Positions 17,824 through 25,129 of a stretch of 64,000 nucleotides of DNA are shown piece by piece; positions within the stretch are counted from its first letter, which is position 1; each line of letters opens with the position of its first letter. A model generated the notes under the pieces. The model saw nothing but the letters and a program-made list of their open reading frames with translations, was not told the origin of the DNA and ran no database searches. Position numbers and translations under genes: made by a program. Origin of the DNA: Starkeya sp. ORNL1 (GTDB taxonomy: Bacteria; Pseudomonadota; Alphaproteobacteria; Rhizobiales; Xanthobacteraceae); NCBI RefSeq assembly GCF_012971745.1, contig NZ_CP048834.1:1426001-1490000 (forward strand). Direction: 5' to 3'.

Positions 17824-18845
17824 GGCCGCGTCCCGCGATCATTCTTGATGATCTCGACGACATTCAGCAGCGAGAGCGGCGGGTAGCGCTCCAGCCGGTG
17901 GGCGACGTCCATGTTCACGATCAGCGAGAAATGGTGGAGCGCCTCGACCGGCATGTCCTGCGGCTTCTGCCCATCCACCAGTATTTCCTCGGCGCGATGG
18001 CCGGTGAGCTGGCCGATGGTGTAGTAGCGGCCGACAAGGCCGAGCAGCGCGTCGGATTCCACCACCGGCACCTCGCCGGCGGCCGCCACCGGGATGCCGT
18101 GCTCCACGGCCGCGCGGGTAAAGGCGTCGCGGTTGTTGAGGACGAAGGAGCTGGAGCCGATATAGATCAGGTCGACCTTCGCGTCGGCCATCCCGGCGAT
18201 GATATCCGGCAGGCTGGCGGCGACCGGCTCGCCGTCGACGTCGAGCGGCACGGCCCTGGCGACGACCTCGAAATTCAGCTTCGGGGCAACGGCACGCAGC
18301 GCATCGACGGAGGCCACGGCATTGGTCTCGTCCTCATTATAGACGATGCCGACCCGCTCGAACGGCATGTAGGAGCGGATCGCCCGCATCTGGGTTTCCT
18401 CGGGCACGGTGACCAGCGTGCCGGAGACGTTGCGGCCCGGACGTTCGAGGCTCTGCACCACCCGCGCGGCGAGCGGGTCGGTGACGATCATGAACAGGGT
18501 CGGGATGTCGGTGAGGTGCCTGGCCGGATCGACATTGTCGAACTCCCCGACCATGCCGAGCGTCGCGCTGGTCCCCCAGGTGACGACGAGGTCAACCTTG
18601 TTGGCGCGCGCCTCCGCCACCAGTTCGGCAAAGCTCAGCTTCAGGGTGCCGGCGTTGCGGATCAGGTACTCCACCGGAATGCGCCGCAAGGCCAGGTAGT
18701 CCCGGAAGCCGCGGCAGGCATCCTCGCAGCCGCGCCACAGCACCATCATGATCTTGAACGGCGCGGGCTGCTGCTGGGCCCTCGCAGGCCCGGGCATGGC
18801 GAGCGCGAGGCCGAGCAGGATGAGCGCAAGGATGCGGCTCCTCAT
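17820..18845 (-). CDS. Periplasmic ABC-type substrate-binding protein (COG2984-like), without a transporter
   Basis: 341 aa with a Sec signal peptide (cleavage near PARAQ, residue 24). The mature protein has the type-I binding-protein fold of the TrpX/COG2984 group: VDLVVTWGTSATLGM, FMIVTDPLAARVVQSLERPGRNVSGT, FERVGIVYNEDETNAVAS and DLIYIGSSSFVLNNRDAFTRAAVEHGIPV. Such proteins bind amino acids or other small organics. No ABC permease or ATPase lies in this operon. The ATG overlaps the preceding stop (ATGA, 4 nt), and its own stop overlaps the formyltransferase start. It may present ligand to the MFS fusion or to the sensor next to it. Confidence 0.88.
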   Translation of the reverse strand: MRSRILALILLGLALAMPGPARAQQQPAPFKIMMVLWRGCEDACRGFRDYLALRRIPVEYLIRNAGTLKLSFAELVAEARANKVDLVVTWGTSATLGMVGEFDNVDPARHLTDIPTLFMIVTDPLAARVVQSLERPGRNVSGTLVTVPEETQMRAIRSYMPFERVGIVYNEDETNAVASVDALRAVAPKLNFEVVARAVPLDVDGEPVAASLPDIIAGMADAKVDLIYIGSSSFVLNNRDAFTRAAVEHGIPVAAAGEVPVVESDALLGLVGRYYTIGQLTGHRAEEILVDGQKPQDMPVEALHHFSLIVNMDVAHRLERYPPLSLLNVVEIIKNDRGTRP

Positions 18846-20908
18846 GTCGGCACCTGCGGCGACCGGGTGTTCCAGCGCGCGAGCAGCAGCAGCGGCGCGG
18901 TGATGGCGATCATGCCGCCCATCGTCATCAGCGCCGCGATATAGCCGAAGCAATAGGCAAGGCCGGCGACCAGCAGCGGGCCGATGACGCTGCCGACGCG
19001 CTCCAGCATGCGCAGCGCGCCAAGCACCATGGTCTGGCCGACCTCCTCGATGTCCTGCCCGCAAATCTCCGGCACCAGTGCGATCTGCGGGGAGATCGAG
19101 AGGGCATGGGCGAAGGCGACCGCCAGCACTGCGGCGGACACGCCATAAATGTCCGCGCGAAACCAGAGGAGGAACATGGCGAGCCCCGACAGCAGCGTGC
19201 CGGCGAAAACCAGAGACCAGCCATAACCGCGCTGGTCGTTGAGGCGGCTGACCCACGGGCCGACAAAGACGATGACCAGCGAATACAGGATCATCACCCG
19301 CCCGGTGTCGGCCTCGGAGATGTTGATCCCTGCGAGATAGAGCGGCACGGCGTAGAACAGAAAGCCGGTCAGCACGATCTTGTTCGGGATGGCGGCGAAC
19401 ATCACCAAAGCCAGGAAGCGCGGATTGCGCAGCGCGATCCCGAGATCGCCCAGCCGGAAGCGGCGCGCGGCCGGCTCCGGTGCCTTGGTCTTCGCCATCA
19501 TGCGAAGCGCCAGCATGCCGGCGAGCAGGCAGAGCGCCGCCGCACACACGAACACCGGGCGATAGCCGATACGGTCGACGAGGATGCCGCCGATGGCGGT
19601 ACCGCAGATGCTGGCGGACATCAGCACGGTGACGAACACCGAGATGCCCTGCGTACGATCGGCCCGCGTCGTCACCTGCACGATGAAGCCTTGCGCAGCG
19701 ATGGTGCACATGCCGTAGCCCACGGCCCCGAGCGCGCGGGCGCCCACCAGTTGCAGCAAGCTGCCGGCCAGCGCGGCGCCGAGGAATCCGCCAATGGCAA
19801 CGACAAGACCGGAGAGGAAGATGCGGCGCGATCCATATTGGTCCGCCCACGAGCCGGCGATGGGCGTCGCGAGCGCCAGCGTCAGCATGTAGACCGAAAT
19901 CGGGACGCCGATCAGCACCTGCGGCGACAGCCAGCTGTCGTGCACCTCCAGGCTGCGAATATAGAGCGGCAGAAACGGCTTCTGCAGTTCCTCCGCCATG
20001 ACGAACACGAACAGCGGCAGGCGGACATCGTTGATGGACGCCCTGATCCCATAGCTCTCCAGCGGCCCGTCGATGAGGCCGAGCCGGGCACCGAGTGCGG
20101 TGACCCTGTCGCGCAGCGCCGGGCGCTGGCCGGCACCGTCCACCAGACGGCGGTAGCGGTCGTTGAGACCCTGCACGATCGCGTTGAAGCGCGCGATGAC
20201 CCGGCCGATGCCATCATTGGCATGATAGGCGATGAGGCGGTGCAGCTTGCCCTGTGCGCCCGCCTCCACCGCCGAAATCAGCTGGTTGAGCGGCGTGATG
20301 GTGCGCCCGGTCAGCAGCACCACCGCCATCTCGAAAGCGAGGAACAGCGCGACCAGCAGGACGATGAAGACGTCCGCGGTGAGTTCCTCGAGCTGGCGAT
20401 GGATGTAGCGCGGGTCGAGCCCGATGGCGACGACGGCCGCCGTGACGCCGCCGGGGTCGGCACGCGACAGCATCACGTCATAGTCCCCGTCCCTGACGAT
20501 GTCGTGGTCGATGCTGCCGAGCGCGAAGGCGCTCACCTCATCCGAGAGGGCCGTTGCGGCCTCCTGCATGCCGTCGCCGGACATGAACAGCGGCCGGCCC
20601 TGCGGGTTCAGGATGCCGGCGAACTGGATCTCCGGGTGCGAGGCGCGCACCTCATCGAAATAGGCGACGACGCCGACCAGCTTTTCCAGCGGGATGCCGA
20701 GATTCAGCGCCTGCTCGACATCGAGCGTGGCCAACTCGGCCACCGCATCGGTCTTCTGCATGATCTCGGGCGTCAGTGCCGCCTCGAACAGCTGATGGGT
20801 GCGCACCGAGAGCAGCGTCGCCGCCGCGATGACCAGCGCCAGCGTCAGCAGCAGGATGCGGGTCCTGATGCGATTGAGATCGGCGATGGGCTGGACTCGG
20901 ACGTTCAC
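18842..20908 (-). CDS. Fusion of periplasmic sensor and HAMP domain to an MFS transporter
   Basis: 688 aa with an unusual layout. Helix 1 (17-35), a periplasmic sensor-like region (36-178, with PEIQFAGILNPQGRPLFMSG reminiscent of Cache-type domains), helix 2 (179-200), then a HAMP-like segment (200-252: GRTITPLNQLISAVEAGAQG and DGIGRVIARFNAIVQ). From about 297 to the end it is a 12-helix major facilitator with the loop 2-3 motif GSWADQYGSRR and VDRIGYRP in the middle. The start is a GTG overlapping the previous stop (GTGA). Upstream in-frame sequence is only a shadow. The sensor could gate transport directly, which is an inference. Confidence 0.86.
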   Translation of the reverse strand: MNVRVQPIADLNRIRTRILLLTLALVIAAATLLSVRTHQLFEAALTPEIMQKTDAVAELATLDVEQALNLGIPLEKLVGVVAYFDEVRASHPEIQFAGILNPQGRPLFMSGDGMQEAATALSDEVSAFALGSIDHDIVRDGDYDVMLSRADPGGVTAAVVAIGLDPRYIHRQLEELTADVFIVLLVALFLAFEMAVVLLTGRTITPLNQLISAVEAGAQGKLHRLIAYHANDGIGRVIARFNAIVQGLNDRYRRLVDGAGQRPALRDRVTALGARLGLIDGPLESYGIRASINDVRLPLFVFVMAEELQKPFLPLYIRSLEVHDSWLSPQVLIGVPISVYMLTLALATPIAGSWADQYGSRRIFLSGLVVAIGGFLGAALAGSLLQLVGARALGAVGYGMCTIAAQGFIVQVTTRADRTQGISVFVTVLMSASICGTAIGGILVDRIGYRPVFVCAAALCLLAGMLALRMMAKTKAPEPAARRFRLGDLGIALRNPRFLALVMFAAIPNKIVLTGFLFYAVPLYLAGINISEADTGRVMILYSLVIVFVGPWVSRLNDQRGYGWSLVFAGTLLSGLAMFLLWFRADIYGVSAAVLAVAFAHALSISPQIALVPEICGQDIEEVGQTMVLGALRMLERVGSVIGPLLVAGLAYCFGYIAALMTMGGMIAITAPLLLLARWNTRSPQVPT

Positions 20909-21750
20909 GAGCGCGGCTCCGCTGCTGCCGCGTGCGCGATCTCGCGCTCGATGTCGGCGAGTTTGGCCTTCGCGCTGGTGGCGTTGGCGCGGAAATGCGT
21001 TGCGAGTTCGCGAAGCCGGGCCGGCAGCCGAGCGCCGGCCGCACTGTCGGGCGCATCGGGATCGAATGTCGCCGACAGGCCGGCCAGCGTGCGGCGAAGC
21101 CCGCGCGTGACCAGCAGCGAGCCGGCCACCGCGACCAGCGTGAACAGCGCGAAGATGGCGAGCGCGCTGATGATCAGCTCGTCCCGCATAGCGGCGATGT
21201 TGCGGTGGGCATCTTCCAGCGAATAGCTCAGCACCGCGCCGCCGACATTCGGCACTGCGCCCGAATCGATCCTGATGCCGACGATGACTGGATCGCTCTC
21301 CGCCAGCTTCCAGTGCGGGCCGGTGGCGTGCTCCTGCGCGTGCAGCCATTCCGGCGCGGCCGGCTTGCCGACCTGATCCGGGTCCGTCGAGAACACGATG
21401 CGCTGTGATGCCGTATCGAACAGCGCGATGCTGCCAATATGCGGATCCCGGTTCATCGCCGCCTTGAGGATATTGCCGGCGGCGGCGACACCCTTCAGCT
21501 CAAGGCCGAGATTGAGCACCACCTGGATGGAATCGCGGGTCCATTCGGTGATCATGGCGATGCGCCGGTCGGCGAGGCCATTATAGGTCGAGATGAACTT
21601 CGAATAGTTCAGCGTCGTCGCCAAAATCAGCACGAATCCCAGCGAGACCAGCAGCGTCAGCGTGACATAGGCCGTCGAGCCGAGCGACGCGCGCAATGAT
21701 TGGAAAATGCGCGCGGCCCGCGAGGGGCAACGTCGTGCGTCGGTAGACAA
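20905..21750 (-). CDS. Two-helix membrane sensor protein without an output domain
   Basis: 281 aa. Helix 1 (about 28-48) and helix 2 (about 191-213) enclose a periplasmic region of ~140 residues with IGSIALFDTASQRIVFSTDPDQVGKPA, the pattern seen in Cache-type sensors of chemoreceptors and kinases. After helix 2 only ~65 residues remain (LARLRELATHFRA-like helix), too short for a kinase, cyclase or methyl-accepting domain. It probably pairs with the sensor-HAMP-MFS fusion that overlaps it by 4 nt. The start is a TTG at 21748-21750; no strong ribosome site is visible, so the start is uncertain. Confidence 0.8.
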   Translation of the reverse strand: MSTDARRCPSRAARIFQSLRASLGSTAYVTLTLLVSLGFVLILATTLNYSKFISTYNGLADRRIAMITEWTRDSIQVVLNLGLELKGVAAAGNILKAAMNRDPHIGSIALFDTASQRIVFSTDPDQVGKPAAPEWLHAQEHATGPHWKLAESDPVIVGIRIDSGAVPNVGGAVLSYSLEDAHRNIAAMRDELIISALAIFALFTLVAVAGSLLVTRGLRRTLAGLSATFDPDAPDSAAGARLPARLRELATHFRANATSAKAKLADIEREIAHAAAAEPRS

Positions 21751-21958
21751 GGCAACCCCGTCTTGAACCTGTAGAAAGCCACTATCGTTACGTCATTGCC
21801 AGCGTCAACAAGCATTTCATCAAATATCGGATCGGCGGAATCCGAGCATTGGGTTTGACGCGCGGAGCCGCTGTGCGACACTCATTCCGACATGCTGCCA
21901 GCCTTGCACGCACACCTGCCGCATGACGCGCGGCGACTAATCGGACCCGGTCGATCGG

Positions 21959-22381
21959 ATGCATGAATTCGGCATTATTGACTATGCAGTGCGCTGGCTG
22001 ACGTCGATGATGCTCGTGCTCGGAACCTATAATCCTTACGCCATGTCGTACTATCACTGGCTGTTTGAGTATCCCGGCCAGGTTCCGTTGAAGATCACGG
22101 TCGGCGTGGTGCTGCTGATCCTCCATGTGGTGGCCATCCTTGCCGGCATGCGTTCGCTCGGCCTCATCGGCATCGGGCTGCTGACCGCGCTGTTCGCCTC
22201 CGCCGCGTGGATCCTGATCGACAACCAGCTGCTGAATGTCGAAGATCCCAGGGTGTTCACGCTGACGCTGCTGGTGATCCTCGCCACGCTCTATGGCGTC
22301 GGGCTGTCCTGGTCGCATCTGCGCAATCGGCTCAGCGGGCAGGTGGATTCCACTGACGTGACCCTCAACTCGCCGGTCTGA
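21959..22381 (+). CDS. Four-helix membrane protein, probably DUF6524 family (copy 1)
   Basis: 140 aa with four hydrophobic helices. The signature is LVLGTYNPYAMSYYHWL after helix 1 and GVGLSWSHLRNRLSGQVD at the end. The same signature is found in the next gene and in the gene at 31498. I believe this is the DUF6524 family, whose function is unknown, but the name should be checked. The 208-bp spacer to the divergent sensor gene could hold promoters for both directions. Confidence 0.82.
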   Translation: MHEFGIIDYAVRWLTSMMLVLGTYNPYAMSYYHWLFEYPGQVPLKITVGVVLLILHVVAILAGMRSLGLIGIGLLTALFASAAWILIDNQLLNVEDPRVFTLTLLVILATLYGVGLSWSHLRNRLSGQVDSTDVTLNSPV

Positions 22382-22389
22382 GGCGCGCC

Positions 22390-22821
22390 GTGCCACGTCT
22401 CGACATCAATCCGCCACTGCATGTCGTGTCGCTGTTCGCGCGGCGCTCGCTGCTGGCGGCCTTGCTGGTGTTCGGCACCTACAATCCGAGCGGCAATTCC
22501 TATTATCACTGGATCTCGAACACCGAGAGCCTCACCACCACGCAAATCTGCGTCGGCATATTGCTGCTCACCGGGCTGGTGGCGATCGCCCGCATGACGT
22601 TCCTGAGCATCGGCTATTTCGGCATAGCGGCGATCTCGGTGATGGTGCTGATGGGCATCACCTTCGGCGTGGGCCTCGGCTTCTTCGGCTTTCAGGACGT
22701 AGAGATCACCACCTATCTGGTGCTGTTCTGGATCGCGCTGGTGCTGGGTGTCGGCACCAGCTGGTCGTTCGTGCAGAAGCGCCTGTCGGGCGAGCGCGAC
22801 GTGCTGCGTACGCCGCCATAG
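22390..22821 (+). CDS. Four-helix membrane protein, probably DUF6524 family (copy 2)
   Basis: 143 aa. It starts at a GTG 8 nt after copy 1 and must be in the same operon. It shares LLVFGTYNPSGNSYYHWI and the C-terminal GTSWSFVQKRLSGERD with its neighbour. Helices are near 22-38, 54-72, 78-100 and 107-127. Function unknown. It converges with the CDF gene with 2 nt between stops. Confidence 0.82.
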   Translation: MPRLDINPPLHVVSLFARRSLLAALLVFGTYNPSGNSYYHWISNTESLTTTQICVGILLLTGLVAIARMTFLSIGYFGIAAISVMVLMGITFGVGLGFFGFQDVEITTYLVLFWIALVLGVGTSWSFVQKRLSGERDVLRTPP

Positions 22822-22823
22822 GC

Positions 22824-23810
22824 TCAGCCAGTAGCGGAGAACGCGCCGGTCTCTTCCGGGTGCTCGCCGGCGTCGTCCACCTCGATCGTCACATGATCGA
22901 TGCCGAAGCTCGCCTTCAGCCTGGCGCGCACCGCCGCCTTTACCGGACCGGAACTCGCGCCGTCCTTCAGGCGGAGGTGCAGCGAGGCCATCAACCGCTC
23001 GCCGGTGAGCCCCCACACATGGATGTGGTGGACATTGGCGACGCCCTCGATCTCGTCGAGCTGCCTGGCGATGACCGGGCTTTCGAGTTCCTCCGGCACG
23101 CCTTCCATCAATATGTTGAGCGAGGAGCGCATCAGCGTCCACGCGCTCTTGAGGATCAGCACGCTGACGAACACCGAGAGGATCGGGTCCACCGGCATCC
23201 AGCCGGTGGCCATGATGACGATGGCGGCGGTGATGGCGGCGACCGAGCCCAGGAGGTCGCCGAACACGTGAAGCAGCGCGCCGCGCATGTTGACGTTGCG
23301 CCGGTCGCCGCCGCGCAGCACCAGCACGCCGCCGATGTTGACGCAGAGGCCGATGACCGCGACCGCCAGCATCGGGCCGGCAAGCACCTCGACCGGCTGC
23401 GAGAAACGCTCGATGGCCTCATAGACCACCCATATGGCAATGAGGAACAGCGTGGCGCCATTGGCCAGCGCCGCAAGCACCTGGAAGCGGTGATAGCCGA
23501 AGGTGCGGCTCTCGTCCGGCGGGCGGCGGCTGAGCCGGAACGCCATCCATGACAGGAACAGCGCCACCGTGTCGGACAGCATGTGGCCGGCGTCGGCGAT
23601 CAGCGCCAGCGAGCCGGAGAGATAGCCGCCCGCGGCCTGCGCGAACATGTAGCCGCCGGTGATGATCATCACCCAGAAGACGCGGCGCTGGCTGTCGTCG
23701 GTGACGGTCATGCCGTGGTCGTGGCGCTCGCCGCCATGATCGTGCGGGGCATGGTCGTGGGGGGCGTGACGATGGCTCGCATCGTCTTGTCCGTCGGCGG
23801 AGGCGGTCAT
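22824..23810 (-). CDS. Cation diffusion facilitator (zinc/cobalt/cadmium exporter, CzcD-like)
   Basis: 328 aa from the ATG at 23808-23810. A histidine-rich cytosolic lead (about residues 14-34, HAPHDH repeats) precedes six membrane helices. The two metal-site motifs are both HxxxD (AGHMLSD in helix 2 and HVFGDLLGS in helix 5), which is typical of zinc-transporting CDF proteins. A C-terminal ferredoxin-like metal-sensing domain follows (VANVHHIHVWGLTGERLMASLHL). It exports divalent metal from the cytosol by proton antiport. A metal exporter fits the RND pump and metal-binding proteins further on. Confidence 0.94.
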   Translation of the reverse strand: MTASADGQDDASHRHAPHDHAPHDHGGERHDHGMTVTDDSQRRVFWVMIITGGYMFAQAAGGYLSGSLALIADAGHMLSDTVALFLSWMAFRLSRRPPDESRTFGYHRFQVLAALANGATLFLIAIWVVYEAIERFSQPVEVLAGPMLAVAVIGLCVNIGGVLVLRGGDRRNVNMRGALLHVFGDLLGSVAAITAAIVIMATGWMPVDPILSVFVSVLILKSAWTLMRSSLNILMEGVPEELESPVIARQLDEIEGVANVHHIHVWGLTGERLMASLHLRLKDGASSGPVKAAVRARLKASFGIDHVTIEVDDAGEHPEETGAFSATG

Positions 23811-23899
23811 GCGGCTGGTCCTCGGCTGGCGGAGACGAACGCAGGCCCGCACCCCGATTGAGCGGGATGCGGGCGGATGTGCGCTGTAGAGGTAGACGA

Positions 23900-24715
23900 C
23901 TAGTTGATGCGGATGACGCTGCCGAGCGGGCTCGGCTTGCGGTTCGCAGCCGGCACGGAATCCGTACAGAGGCTGTGGCGCCAGGTCATGTAGGAAGCCC
24001 GCGCGTCTTCATAGGACGGCGCGTTGGTGGTCTCCACCGTCGGCAGCACCGGATTGGCCACCGTTCCGGGCGCGGCCGGAACGTTCACGGTGACCTCGGT
24101 GCCAGCCGGCGCCAGCTTCATGTCATAGGCGGCAGCCGCGACCCGATCGGCGACCACATAGGGGATGACGTAGTCGTGGGTGACCGCGTAGGTCAGGCCA
24201 TAGGTGGCGACAGTGCCGGCGGCCTCGCGCGTATTCGTCGGGCCGAAGAACGGCACCATGAGGAACGGCCCGGCGGGCACGCCATAGCTGCACAGGGCGT
24301 TGCCGAGATCATCCGCCTTGGAGACGTAGCCCATGCGCGTCGCGACATCGAACACGCCGCCGATGCCGGCCACGCTGTTGATGGCGAAGCGGCCGACCGA
24401 CACGCCCATATTGTTGAAGTCGCCCTGCGCGGCGCTTGAGATCGCGGTCAGGGGCTCACGCAGATTGGTGAACACGTTGTCGATGCCGAGCTGGACCGAA
24501 GCCGGCACATTATCGCGATAGGCGCTGATGACAGGCGTCGCCACCACCGCGACGAAGGCGGTGTTGAAGGCATAGGTCGCGCGGTTGATGGTCTCGAACG
24601 GGTCCCAGATGCTGGCGCTGGTCGTTGCCGTCTGGGCGGAGGCCGCCGCCGGCACGCCCGCAACAAGCGCGGCGGCCAGAACGAGCGGCAAGTACTGCTT
24701 ATGTCCTCGGATCAT
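23900..24715 (-). CDS. mlaA: MlaA/VacJ-family outer-membrane lipid-transport protein
   Basis: 271 aa. The MlaA signature is clear: DPFETINRATYAFNTA near residue 38, then VTNLREPLTAISSAAQGDF-like and SVAGIGGVFDVATRMG. The MlaA family forms a ring in the outer-membrane inner leaflet and removes mislocalised phospholipids. This copy has an ordinary signal peptide (cleaved near AASAQ) and no lipobox cysteine, so it is not a lipoprotein. It has a ~70-residue C-terminal extension. The MlaF-MlaE fusion at 28626 may be its inner-membrane partner. Confident on family, less on role. Confidence 0.92.
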   Translation of the reverse strand: MIRGHKQYLPLVLAAALVAGVPAAASAQTATTSASIWDPFETINRATYAFNTAFVAVVATPVISAYRDNVPASVQLGIDNVFTNLREPLTAISSAAQGDFNNMGVSVGRFAINSVAGIGGVFDVATRMGYVSKADDLGNALCSYGVPAGPFLMVPFFGPTNTREAAGTVATYGLTYAVTHDYVIPYVVADRVAAAAYDMKLAPAGTEVTVNVPAAPGTVANPVLPTVETTNAPSYEDARASYMTWRHSLCTDSVPAANRKPSPLGSVIRIN

Positions 24716-24811
24716 TCAGGCCTCCTGTAGCGATGGCACGAAGGCCCCTGCCCCCGCGTTGTGCGTATGTCGGCGTCAACCAGGCGCCGGTCTGCAAGGC
24801 AACGGCGCCGC

Positions 24812-25117
24812 CTAGGGCAGGACCGCATAAGTAATCACGACGGCACTTGCCGCACCGATCGCGGTGGAGAGCGAACCTGTCGCCAGGAACCCGAGCGTGA
24901 ACGCCCCACCCAGTACCGCAGTTCCTACCAGGGCATGCCGCAAGGTGCTGTCGAACCCCGAACCCGTCGCATCATCCTGCGGTGGGTCAGCATCGTGCCC
25001 GGCCAGCTCCAGCTGGGCCGGCCTCCCGAACTGGGCGGACTGCGCGAAAGCCGTTGCCGGCGTTGCCGCCAGGGTGGTTGCCGTCAAGAGGATGATGACC
25101 GCCCGATTGCCCCGCAC
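24812..25117 (-). CDS. Small secreted protein with C-terminal glycine-rich hydrophobic pair
   Basis: 101 aa with a signal peptide (cleavage near TAFAQ, residue 26) and two alanine/glycine-rich hydrophobic stretches at the end (ALVGTAVLGGAFTLGFLATG and SAVVITYAVLP). It resembles the gene at 27574 in layout. It begins 12 nt after the adaptor gene stop and is probably co-transcribed with it. Function unknown; it could insert into a membrane next to the pump. Confidence 0.7.
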   Translation of the reverse strand: MRGNRAVIILLTATTLAATPATAFAQSAQFGRPAQLELAGHDADPPQDDATGSGFDSTLRHALVGTAVLGGAFTLGFLATGSLSTAIGAASAVVITYAVLP

Positions 25118-25129
25118 GCTGCGTTTCCC

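Noticed and set aside
17820..19850. 676-aa version of the binding protein with a long N-terminal extension
   Set aside because: The extra N-terminal part is an arginine-rich out-of-frame reading of the MFS gene. The signal peptide starts at 18845 with an ATGA overlap.
19106..21226. 706-aa plus-strand frame opposite the MFS fusion and sensor genes
   Set aside because: Rich in His, Arg, Gln and Asp with no recognisable domain, and opposite two clearly real genes.
23701..23800. Possible CRISPR or tandem DNA repeat in the start of the CDF gene
   Set aside because: The similar short segments encode the His-rich HAPHDH lead of the exporter and have no spacer structure.
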